From: Pedosphaera sp.
Lineage (GTDB): Bacteria > Verrucomicrobiota > Verrucomicrobiia > Limisphaerales > Pedosphaeraceae
Assembly (NCBI GenBank): GCA_028293465.1
Contig: JAQGOT010000433.1
Location: forward strand, 1 to 7,016
DNA length: 7,016 nucleotides
Reading direction: 5' to 3'
A program made the translations under genes and the position numbers. Every line of letters begins with the position of its first letter. Position 1 is the stretch's first letter. Of the stretch, positions 1-6,071 are shown in pieces. The notes under the pieces were generated by a model. The model was not told the DNA's origin and made no database searches. It saw only the letters and a program-made list of their open reading frames with translations.

Positions 1-599
1 ATTTCGCTGATCAGGCTGACCTGCACCCCGCGCCGGTCGGCTTCGGCCACCTGCACTTCGGCAGCCGTGGCTTGCACCGAGCGCCGGACGCGACCAAAGA
101 GATCCAATTCCCAGGTTGCATCAAAGCCCGCGTCGTAAAGTTCGATTTGCCGGTTCTTGCGCGAAACCCCGGGTTGAAAATCCTTGCTGAACAATGTGCG
201 GTTGTAGTCGGCCACACCGTTAACTGCGGGGAGCAGGTCGAACTGCGTTTGCCGGTGCAGCGCTCGTGCTTCGCGCAACGTGGCGGTGGCGATGCGCAGG
301 TCATAATTGTTGGTCAACGCAAGATCGACCAGTTGGTTCAACTTCGGGTCATCGAAGCCGCGCCACCACGCAATGGCGGCTTCACCTGCGCTCATATTCG
401 TTTGCGCGCCGTTCCCGAACGCCGCCGGAACGGCGGTTTTCGGTGCTTTGTAATTCGGGCCCACCGCGCAGCCGGCCAGGATCAAGACTCCAATCGCGAT
501 CAGGGAACTTTTCGCGCCCCAAGAGCGGTTGCGCTTTTTCAGGTCTGCGGGATTGTGGTTGGTGTTATTGGATAATTTCGAAACGCTTGCAAACTTCAT
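1..599 (-). CDS. RND efflux outer-membrane factor lipoprotein (OprN/TolC-like, NodT family), N-terminal part
   Basis: This is the first 199 codons of the outer-membrane channel of the tripartite pump; it runs off the left edge. I translated it from the ATG at 599-597, and the frame is open throughout. The protein begins MKFASVSKL, then a basic stretch (KKRNR, residues 21-25), a hydrophobic segment (33-42) and a lipobox LAGC with Cys44. AVGPNY follows directly, the usual start of mature OprM/OprN-type channels. Further on are AWWRGFDDPKLNQLV (77-91), typical of the outer membrane efflux protein domain, and WELDLFGRVRR (163-173), a hallmark of the family. Full-length members have about 450-500 residues, so over half is missing. 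The start overlaps the pump stop by 4 bp (ATGA), suggesting translational coupling. The signal peptide is long, 43 residues before Cys, and there is no ATG, GTG or TTG nearer the hydrophobic core that would leave a working signal. Family assignment is firm; substrate is unknown. Confidence 0.95.
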   Translation of the reverse strand, partial: MKFASVSKLSNNTNHNPADLKKRNRSWGAKSSLIAIGVLILAGCAVGPNYKAPKTAVPAAFGNGAQTNMSAGEAAIAWWRGFDDPKLNQLVDLALTNNYDLRIATATLREARALHRQTQFDLLPAVNGVADYNRTLFSKDFQPGVSRKNRQIELYDAGFDATWELDLFGRVRRSVQATAAEVQVAEADRRGVQVSLISE

Positions 600-3500
600 G
601 TGGAATGATGGTCGGAGTGAGTCGGTAGGTTCGGACTGGAAACTGGAGCGACGGCCGGAGTTAATCCCGCGGGGTTACTGTGAACTTTTCTGCGTTCGGC
701 GAACCAGCGGATGACCGCGTAGAACACCGGCGTCAGAAAGATGCCGAAGAAGGTCACACCCAACATGCCGCTGAACACCGCGGTGCCGAGCGCACGCCGC
801 ATCTCCGCGCCCGCGCCTTTCGCCAGCAACAGCGGCACCACGCCGAAGATGAAAGCAAAGGAGGTCATCAAGATCGGCCGCAGACGCAGCCGGCTGGCTT
901 CCACCGCCGCTTCCGCCCGCGGCAGACCGGCGTCCTGGCGTTGCTTGGCAAACTCGACAATCAGGATCGCGTTCTTACAGGCCAGCCCCACGAGCACGAC
1001 GAAGCCGATCTGCGTGAAAATGTTGTTATCCATTCCGCGCAGCTTGATGCCGACAATCGCGCTGAGCAGGCACATGGGGACGATCAGGATGATCGCCAGC
1101 GGCAGCGACCAGCTTTCATATTGCGCGGCCAGTGTGAGAAACACAAAGAGCACGCACAGCGCGAATATGTAACCCGCGGTGTTGCCCGCGAGCGTTTCCT
1201 GAAGTGTCAGTTCGGTCCATTCAAAGCCCATGCTGGACGGCAGATTCTCCCGGGCCATTTGCTCCATCATGGCAATCGCCTGGCCGGTGCTGATTCCCGG
1301 AACGGTGTTGCCGGTCAACTCGGCGGATGGATACATGTTGTAACGGACAATTTTGTCAGGCCCCGTGGTCTCATGCACCTGGACCAAGGTGCCCAGCGGC
1401 ACCATTTGGCCGGCCGCGTTGCGCGTCTTGAGTTCCATGATGTCCTTCGGTTGGCGGCGAAAGGGCGCATCCGCCTGCGCCGTGACCTGGTAGGTGCGAC
1501 CGAACAGGTTGAAATCGTTCACGTAGAGCGACCCCAGATAAATCTGCAGCGTGTCAAAAATCTGGCTCAGCGCCACGTCCATGGTTTTTGCCTTGGTGCG
1601 GTCCACGTCCACGTAGAGTTGCGGCACGTTGGCGCGGAAAGACGTCAGCACGCCCTGTAATCCTGGTTGCTTGTTTGCAGCCCCGGCGAGCTGAAACGTC
1701 GCCGCCTGCAACGCTTCCAATCCGGCGCCAGCCCGATCTTGCACCTGCATTTTGAAACCGCCCACGATCCCCAATCCGTTCACGGATGGTGGCGGAAACA
1801 CGCCGATGAACCCTTCCTGGACGCCTGCGCATCGTTTGCGCAACTCTGCCACAATCTTGTCGCTGGTAAGGCCGCGCTTCATCCGCTCATCGAAGTCATC
1901 GAGGATCACGAAAATGGTGCCGGCATTCGGACTCGCGGTCAGGCTGATCGGCGACAACCCCGCCAAGTCGATGGACGCTTTCACGCCGGGTGTTTCCCGG
2001 GCAATCTTGCTGATCCGGTCCACTACCTCGCCCGTCCGTTCCAGCGAAGCGGCATCCGGCAGTTGAGCCATCATCGCGATGTAACCTTTGTCCTGCGGCG
2101 GGATGAACCCCGTTGGCACCATCTTGAAGCCAAAATAAGTCAAGCCCAGCAGCCCCAGATAGACCACCAACGCCGCCGCCCCAAAACGGATCAACCGCCC
2201 CACGATCCGGCTGTAGATTGCCGTGCCGCTCTCAAACGCCCTGTTGAACCCGCGGAAAAACCAGCCAAACGTCCCGTTCAGCAATCGCGTGAACCAATCG
2301 TCCCGTCCATGATGCGGCTTCAGCAAAATCGCGCACAACGCCGGGCTGAGCGTCAACGAGTTGAACGCCGAAATCAGCGTGGAAATCGCGATCGTCAACG
2401 CAAACTGCCGGTAGAACTGCCCGGTGATGCCGCTGATGAACGCCGTGGGCACAAACACCGCGGTCAAGACCAACCCGACCGCCACCACTGCGCCGCTCAC
2501 CTCATCCATCGCCTTGCGCGTCGCGTCCCGCGGCGACAGGCCCAGCGCGATGTTCCGTTCAACGTTCTCCACCACCACGATGGCATCATCCACCACGATG
2601 CCAATTGCCAGCACCAGACCGAACAACGAGAGATTGTTCAGGGAAAAGCCCATCGCCGCCATCGCCGCGAACGTGCCGATCAGTGACACCGGCACCGCCA
2701 GCAATGGAATGATGGAGGCCCGCCAGCTTTGCAGAAAAATCACCACCACCAGCACGACCAGCAGCATCGCCTCAACCAGCGTGTGGAACACCGCTTTGAT
2801 GGATTCCCGCGTAAATCCGGTGGTGTCGAAAACAATCCGATATTCCAAACCTGGCGGAAACCGCTCCTTCAGTTTCTCCATCAGCGCATGCACGGCGTCG
2901 GAAGTCTCGATGGAATTGGAACCCGGCAACTGGAAAACGCCCAGCGTCGCATTGGGCTGGCCGTTCAGTTTGCTGTCCATGCTGTAATCGCGTGCGGCCA
3001 GTTCCACCCGCGCCACGTCGCGCACGCGGGTTACCTGCCCATCCGCGCCGCTCTTGATGACGATGTCCCCGAACTGCTGTTCATCCGTCAATCGTCCCTG
3101 CGCGTTCACCGTCAACTGGTAGGGAACCCCTTGCGCCATGGGTGGCGCGCCGATGATCCCCGCCGCCACCTGCACATTTTGCTCGCGAATGGCATTGACC
3201 ACATCATCCGCCGTCAGGCCGCGCGCGGCGACCTTCTCCGGATCCAGCCAGACGCGCATGCTGTAATCGCGCGCCCCAAAGACCGTGACCAACCCGACAC
3301 CCGGCGCCCGCGCCAGCGCGTCCTTCACCTGCAGGTAAGCGTAATTGTCGATATACAGCTTGTCATAACGCCCGTCGGGAGAAATCAGATTCACCACCAA
3401 CGTGATGTCCGGCGAGCGCTTGGCGGTGGTCACACCCACGCGCCGCACCTCTTCCGGCAGGCGTGGTTCCGCCACCGCCACGCGGTTTTGCACCAACACC

Positions 3501-3817
3501 TGCGCCTTGTCGATGTCCGTCCCGAGCTTGAAGGTGATGGTCAGCGTCACGCTGCCGTCGCCCGTGCATTGCGCCGACATGTAGAGCATGTTCTCAACGC
3601 CGTTGACTTCCTGCTCGATGGGCGTGGCCACGGTGTCGGCAAGTACCTTCGGATTCGCCCCGGGATACCTTGCGGTCACCACTACGGTGGGCGGCACGAT
3701 GTCAGGAAATTGCGCCACCGGCAGCTTGAACACCGCGAGTCCGCCGACGATGAGGATGACGATCGACAGCACCGACGCAAAAATCGGGCGGTCGATAAAA
3801 AAATGGGAAAATTTCAT
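596..3817 (-). CDS. HAE1-family RND multidrug efflux pump, inner-membrane permease (MexF/OqxB/AcrB-like)
   Basis: Complete 1073-residue proton-driven drug exporter, the normal length for HAE1 permeases. In this family a trimer in the inner membrane takes amphiphilic compounds from the periplasm or outer leaflet and passes them to the channel. The N-terminus is typical (MKFSHFFIDRPIFASVLSIV, TM1 about 9-29). Two large periplasmic loops lie at about 30-340 and 566-875, with TM2-6 at about 340-497, TM7 about 545-565 and TM8-12 at about 875-1037. Proton-relay residues are present: the Asp pair D410-D411 in GIVVDDAIVVVENVERN (TM4), Lys948 in GLACKNAILIVEFAKQ (TM10), and the conserved RLRPILMTSFAF stretch (978-989, TM11). 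The GFIPPQDKGY motif is at 570-579. From memory, the N-terminal half resembles MexF/OqxB (for example ARDYSMRVWLDPEKVAARGLTADDVV) more than AcrB. The ATG at 3817 fits the family N-terminus exactly, although no Shine-Dalgarno is visible. The gene lies 41 bp after the adaptor stop and overlaps the channel start by 4 bp. No key residue is missing. Confidence 0.97.
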   Translation of the reverse strand: MKFSHFFIDRPIFASVLSIVILIVGGLAVFKLPVAQFPDIVPPTVVVTARYPGANPKVLADTVATPIEQEVNGVENMLYMSAQCTGDGSVTLTITFKLGTDIDKAQVLVQNRVAVAEPRLPEEVRRVGVTTAKRSPDITLVVNLISPDGRYDKLYIDNYAYLQVKDALARAPGVGLVTVFGARDYSMRVWLDPEKVAARGLTADDVVNAIREQNVQVAAGIIGAPPMAQGVPYQLTVNAQGRLTDEQQFGDIVIKSGADGQVTRVRDVARVELAARDYSMDSKLNGQPNATLGVFQLPGSNSIETSDAVHALMEKLKERFPPGLEYRIVFDTTGFTRESIKAVFHTLVEAMLLVVLVVVIFLQSWRASIIPLLAVPVSLIGTFAAMAAMGFSLNNLSLFGLVLAIGIVVDDAIVVVENVERNIALGLSPRDATRKAMDEVSGAVVAVGLVLTAVFVPTAFISGITGQFYRQFALTIAISTLISAFNSLTLSPALCAILLKPHHGRDDWFTRLLNGTFGWFFRGFNRAFESGTAIYSRIVGRLIRFGAAALVVYLGLLGLTYFGFKMVPTGFIPPQDKGYIAMMAQLPDAASLERTGEVVDRISKIARETPGVKASIDLAGLSPISLTASPNAGTIFVILDDFDERMKRGLTSDKIVAELRKRCAGVQEGFIGVFPPPSVNGLGIVGGFKMQVQDRAGAGLEALQAATFQLAGAANKQPGLQGVLTSFRANVPQLYVDVDRTKAKTMDVALSQIFDTLQIYLGSLYVNDFNLFGRTYQVTAQADAPFRRQPKDIMELKTRNAAGQMVPLGTLVQVHETTGPDKIVRYNMYPSAELTGNTVPGISTGQAIAMMEQMARENLPSSMGFEWTELTLQETLAGNTAGYIFALCVLFVFLTLAAQYESWSLPLAIILIVPMCLLSAIVGIKLRGMDNNIFTQIGFVVLVGLACKNAILIVEFAKQRQDAGLPRAEAAVEASRLRLRPILMTSFAFIFGVVPLLLAKGAGAEMRRALGTAVFSGMLGVTFFGIFLTPVFYAVIRWFAERRKVHSNPAGLTPAVAPVSSPNLPTHSDHHST

Positions 3818-3858
3818 AACGGGTCAGGGACAGCCCACAAAGGCAAACGGCGGCGTGG

Positions 3859-5043
3859 TTATTGTCTGGCGGCGGCCAGCGGTGGAACGGGAGTGCCCGC
3901 CAAAGCTTCCCGTTTGGGAGTGACCTTCGCTCCGGGGCGAACGCTCATCAGGCCGTTGACCATGACCCAATCGTTGGATTGAATCCCTTCGCGGACGACA
4001 CGCAACCCGTCGATGATCGGCCCGAGTTTCACCATCTTGTATTCGACCATGTCCTGGTCATTGATCACGTAAAGGAATTTTTGTCCTTGGTCTGTGCCCA
4101 CTGCCAGATCGGGAACCAGCAGGGTTTGGTACTTGCCGCTGCCCGGCACGCGCACGCGGGCAAAATATCCCGGTTGCAACAACCGGTCCGGGCTGGGATT
4201 TGGAAACACGCCGCGCACCCGCAACGTCCCGGTGGCGGGATCAATCCGGTTGTCCACGAAATCAAGCACCCCTTTGTGCGGGAACCCTTTCTCATTCGCC
4301 AATTCCAGCTCGCACACGACCTGCCCGTCGCGCATGTTGTCCCCTTTGCCCTCGCGGGTCATCTGCTGGTATTTGAGGGCCGATTGCTCGTCCGCATCGA
4401 AATAGCAGTAAACCGGATCCACCGAAACGATCGTGGTAAGCAGCGTGGACTGGCCTTGGTTGCCATTGACCAGGTTGCCTTCCGTCATGAGCTTCCGGCC
4501 TATGCGCCCATCCACCGGTGCGATGATGTGCGTGTATTCAAAGTTCAATTTTGCGGTCTCCACCAACGCCCGGGCGGATTGGATCATGGCCTCGGCCTCG
4601 CGTTTGGCGTTGCTGCGGGAATCAGCTTCCTCCGCGGAAATGGCCTTGGACTGGAGCAACCGCTCCGCCCGCGTCAAATCATTGCTGGCCAGTGCCAGCC
4701 GGGTTTCCGCCTGCTTCAGGTTCGCCTCCGCGTGGTCCAGTTCCGCTTGATAGGGCCGCGGATCAATCACGAACAGCAAATCACCTTTCTTGACCTCCGC
4801 CCCATCCTTGAACTGCACCGACTGCAAATAGCCGCTGACGCGCGCGCGCACTTCCACCATCGCGACTGCATCCAGCCGGCCCGGGTACTCATCCCACTCC
4901 ACCACTTCGCGCTGCGCCGGTTGGCTGGCGGTCACGGCGGGGGGCGGTCGCACCGCGGGCGGGCTCGACTTCTGGCATGCGGTGGCCAGCAAACAAAGGG
5001 CGGCCAGGCTGCCCAGGGAACTGGGCTTGAATTGTGTTCTCAT
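3859..5043 (-). CDS. RND efflux periplasmic adaptor (membrane fusion protein, MexE/OqxA/AcrA-like lipoprotein)
   Basis: Complete 394-residue adaptor that joins pump and outer-membrane channel. The signal peptide (hydrophobic 10-22) ends in ATAC with Cys23, an acceptable but weak lipobox (Ala at -3), so it is probably an inner-membrane-anchored lipoprotein. A Pro-rich linker (28-36) follows. The first lipoyl half-motif, VRARVSGYLQSVQFKDGAEV (65-84), continues into KKGDLLFVIDPRPYQAEL. An alpha-helical coiled-coil hairpin spans about 97-168 (ANLKQAETRLALASNDLTRAERLL and on). The second lipoyl half is at about 171-192 (THIIAPVDGRIGRKLM). The beta-barrel includes DFVDNRIDPATGTLRVRGVF (261-280) and LLQPGYFARVRV. 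The membrane-proximal end carries GLMSVRPGAKV (364-374). All domains are in family order and length is normal. The ATG at 5043 gives the correct signal peptide but has no Shine-Dalgarno; a 66-codon ORF upstream ends in an ATGA overlap with it. It is the first gene of the efflux operon, 218 bp after the TetR-type gene. Confidence 0.96.
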   Translation of the reverse strand: MRTQFKPSSLGSLAALCLLATACQKSSPPAVRPPPAVTASQPAQREVVEWDEYPGRLDAVAMVEVRARVSGYLQSVQFKDGAEVKKGDLLFVIDPRPYQAELDHAEANLKQAETRLALASNDLTRAERLLQSKAISAEEADSRSNAKREAEAMIQSARALVETAKLNFEYTHIIAPVDGRIGRKLMTEGNLVNGNQGQSTLLTTIVSVDPVYCYFDADEQSALKYQQMTREGKGDNMRDGQVVCELELANEKGFPHKGVLDFVDNRIDPATGTLRVRGVFPNPSPDRLLQPGYFARVRVPGSGKYQTLLVPDLAVGTDQGQKFLYVINDQDMVEYKMVKLGPIIDGLRVVREGIQSNDWVMVNGLMSVRPGAKVTPKREALAGTPVPPLAAARQ

Positions 5044-5240
5044 AAATGATGGTAAAAATCGTCAGGCAATCGTCTGCGGATCATGGACCAGCCATCAGCC
5101 GGCAAGATCCACCGCGTCCGGTCGTCCCCACAAATAATGGGCACGCTGAATTTCCGTTCCTTGACCCAATGGACCCGAATCGCTCGTCGTTTCGGGGACG
5201 AGCCCGCCGCCGAACTTGTTAGTGAATAGATGCTAACCAT
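5040..5240 (-). CDS. Possible small upstream ORF / leader peptide of the efflux operon (doubtful)
   Basis: A 66-codon ORF starts at ATG 5240-5238, and its TGA stop overlaps the adaptor ATG in an ATGA junction, the same arrangement as the pump-channel junction. The product is basic with no signal peptide, transmembrane segment or recognised domain; it ends RRRLPDDFYHHL. It has no Shine-Dalgarno, and its first codons coincide with the candidate operator at 5218-5237. If transcribed from the AT-rich block just upstream, its mRNA would have a very short or no leader. It could be a leader peptide whose translation feeds the adaptor gene by coupling, or simply a chance open frame in the untranslated leader. 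The ATGA overlap is the only positive evidence, so confidence is low. Confidence 0.2.
   Translation of the reverse strand: MVSIYSLTSSAAGSSPKRRAIRVHWVKERKFSVPIICGDDRTRWILPADGWSMIRRRLPDDFYHHL
5182..5203. repeat. Hairpin-forming inverted repeat in the efflux operon leader
   Basis: GCTCGTC (5182-5188) and GACGAGC (5197-5203) form a perfect 7-bp stem with an 8-base loop. It lies in the putative leader between the regulator and adaptor genes. There is no run of T on either side, so it is not a standard intrinsic terminator. Its role is unknown and it may be chance in GC-rich DNA. Confidence 0.3.
5218..5237. promoter_or_regulatory. Candidate TetR-type operator upstream of the efflux operon
   Basis: GTTAGTGAATAGATGCTAAC has perfect 5-bp arms (GTTAG/CTAAC) around a 10-bp centre. 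Its left half, GTTAGTGA (5218-5225), is identical to 5963-5970, the left half of the palindrome before the regulator gene. The right half is degenerate, so this would be a weaker site with one intact half. Its position, about 25 bp downstream of the regulator stop codon and ahead of the adaptor gene, suits repression of the efflux operon. That role is inference from the repeated half-site. Confidence 0.35.
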
Positions 5241-5261
5241 GTTCGCAAGAATTATTTAAGC

Positions 5262-5954
5262 CTAAATTTCGTCAAACGCCAAGGCGAGCGCTTTCGGATT
5301 GTAATGGGTTGCGATGGCTTTGTCGGTCATTCCCATTCCCCGCAAGGCGAACCACGCCGCCTGGTTCAGCAGTTCTTCGTGCGAAACCTTGTAGTCCATG
5401 GCCGGCGGAGTCGGCAGATGAACCAGTGAAATCCACGCCCCCACGTGTTGGGCCAGATAGGCGCGATTGCGGTTGCTCACCGGACTTTTCACCACGTCGC
5501 CCGCTGCCGTCGCAGCCTCCAGGCAGGCTTGTATTTGGGAGCAGAAACAGTCGAAGCGATTTTGATAGAGAATGCGGGCAAACGCTCCATCTTCAAGGAA
5601 ACTCTTGATCATCAGCCGATGGCGCGTATCCCACTCAATGGTTCCCACGGGCCGCCCCAGCACCAATGCCCTCATCAAAAAATAAACCAAGTGAACCAAA
5701 GTCGAGGTGGAAGGCTCCAGGTCGGCCAGTTTCTGGGTCACCGTTTCGGTTCCCTTGCAACTAAAATTCTGAATCTCGACGTAAAGCGCTTCCTTGCTCG
5801 GAAAATGCTTGTAGAGGAGCGGCTCGGAAACCCCGGCGGCTTTGGCCAACTCCTTCGTGGTGGTCTCCGCGAAACCTTTCCGCGCAAACAGCGGCAGCGC
5901 CGCCTTGACAATGGCCAGCTTCCGATCTTTCGCTGTCATGCGCTGCTTGTTCAC
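5262..5954 (-). CDS. TetR/AcrR-family transcriptional regulator, probable repressor of the efflux operon
   Basis: Complete 230-residue one-domain-plus-sensor regulator. The N-terminal TetR DNA-binding domain is clear: LAIVKAALPLFARKGFAETT (13-32) leads into the helix-turn-helix TTKELAKAAGVSEPLLYKHF (32-51) and then PSKEALY (52-58). The remaining residues, about 60-230, form the variable helical ligand-binding and dimerisation region and resemble no specific regulator I can name. The longest frame starts at GTG 5954-5952; an ATG at 5939-5937 would give 225 residues with the DNA-binding domain intact. The predicted promoter would start RNA at about the GTG, so either leaderless GTG translation or initiation at the ATG is possible. 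A perfect 14-bp palindrome in that promoter points to autorepression. TetR-type regulators beside RND operons usually repress them and are released by pump substrates; here the gene is co-directional with the operon rather than divergent, with a 218-bp gap. The inducer is unknown. Confidence 0.93.
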   Translation of the reverse strand: MNKQRMTAKDRKLAIVKAALPLFARKGFAETTTKELAKAAGVSEPLLYKHFPSKEALYVEIQNFSCKGTETVTQKLADLEPSTSTLVHLVYFLMRALVLGRPVGTIEWDTRHRLMIKSFLEDGAFARILYQNRFDCFCSQIQACLEAATAAGDVVKSPVSNRNRAYLAQHVGAWISLVHLPTPPAMDYKVSHEELLNQAAWFALRGMGMTDKAIATHYNPKALALAFDEI

Positions 5955-5960
5955 GCGGGC

Positions 5961-5989
5961 AGGTTAGTGAGCGCTCACTTATGAGTCAA
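5961..5989 (-). promoter_or_regulatory. Predicted sigma-70-type promoter of the TetR-type regulator gene
   Basis: On the minus strand, TTGACT (5989-5984, five of six matches to TTGACA) is followed after exactly 17 bp by TAACCT (5966-5961, three of six matches to TATAAT, including the first two bases and the last T). The -10 box ends 6 bp before the GTG codon at 5954, so transcription would begin at or next to the start codon. The palindrome at 5966-5979 occupies the spacer. Confidence 0.5.
5966..5979. promoter_or_regulatory. Perfect 14-bp palindrome, probable operator of the TetR-type regulator
   Basis: AGTGAGCGCTCACT is its own reverse complement. With two flanking bases each side (5964-5981) the symmetry is 16 of 18. 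It begins 11 bp upstream of the GTG start of the regulator and falls almost wholly inside the 17-bp spacer of that gene's predicted promoter, where a bound dimer would block RNA polymerase. Length and symmetry suit a TetR-family dimer. Binding by this particular regulator is inferred from position. Confidence 0.7.
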
Positions 5990-6027
5990 ACAAAATTTTA
6001 GCCCCTCCCCTCCAGTCGAATCCCGCA

Positions 6028-6049
6028 CCGAATAAGTTGAATTATTCGG
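6028..6049. repeat. Perfect 8-bp inverted repeat in the divergent intergenic region
   Basis: CCGAATAA (6028-6035) and TTATTCGG (6042-6049) are exact inverted copies separated by GTTGAA. The repeat covers the predicted -35 box (6037-6042) of the acetyltransferase promoter. It is unrelated in sequence to the palindrome at 5966-5979, so if it is an operator it would serve a different regulator. A terminator role is unlikely because the flanking genes point away from it. Confidence 0.4.
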
Positions 6050-6065
6050 GCTGCCGCGCTACCCT
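6037..6065 (+). promoter_or_regulatory. Predicted promoter of the GNAT acetyltransferase gene
   Basis: TTGAAT (6037-6042, four of six) is followed after 17 bp by TACCCT (6060-6065, three of six, with TA and the final T). The box ends 6 bp before the GTG at 6072, the same geometry as the predicted regulator promoter on the other strand. This is a weak match on its own and rests partly on the matching geometry. Confidence 0.35.
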
Positions 6066-6071
6066 AACAGC

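Larger units (their letters stand above)
5044..5261 (-). promoter_or_regulatory. Intergenic region between regulator and efflux operon; likely holds the operon promoter/leader
   Basis: This 218-bp gap, read on the minus strand, should hold the promoter of the efflux operon unless the operon is only read through from the regulator gene. The AT-rich end next to the regulator stop codon (about 5249-5262) is the best place for a promoter. A TTGACG at 5275-5270 (inside the 3' end of the regulator gene) sits 15 bp before TAATTC at 5254-5249, which is a weak match. A candidate operator lies at 5218-5237 and a 7-bp-stem hairpin at 5182-5203. A 66-codon ORF (5240-5040) fills most of the rest. No U-tract terminator is visible after the regulator, so some read-through into the pump genes is possible. 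The promoter itself is not identified with certainty. Confidence 0.45.

Noticed and set aside
680..1660. Long plus-strand open frame of 326 codons opposite the pump gene
   Set aside because: It is antisense to a clearly real RND pump with all conserved motifs. Its product is rich in His, Arg and Gln with no domain, a usual by-product of GC-rich codon use.
1667..3982. Further long plus-strand frames (1667-2686 and 2729-3982) opposite the pump gene
   Set aside because: Antisense shadows with low-complexity His/Arg-rich products. No start signals and no recognisable family.
3862..5049. Plus-strand open frame of 395 codons opposite the adaptor gene
   Set aside because: It mirrors the adaptor reading frame almost end to end and has no domain. 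The adaptor has every expected family motif.
5445..5984. Plus-strand open frame of 179 codons opposite the TetR-type gene
   Set aside because: The minus-strand product has a clear TetR helix-turn-helix, and the antisense product has no recognisable feature.
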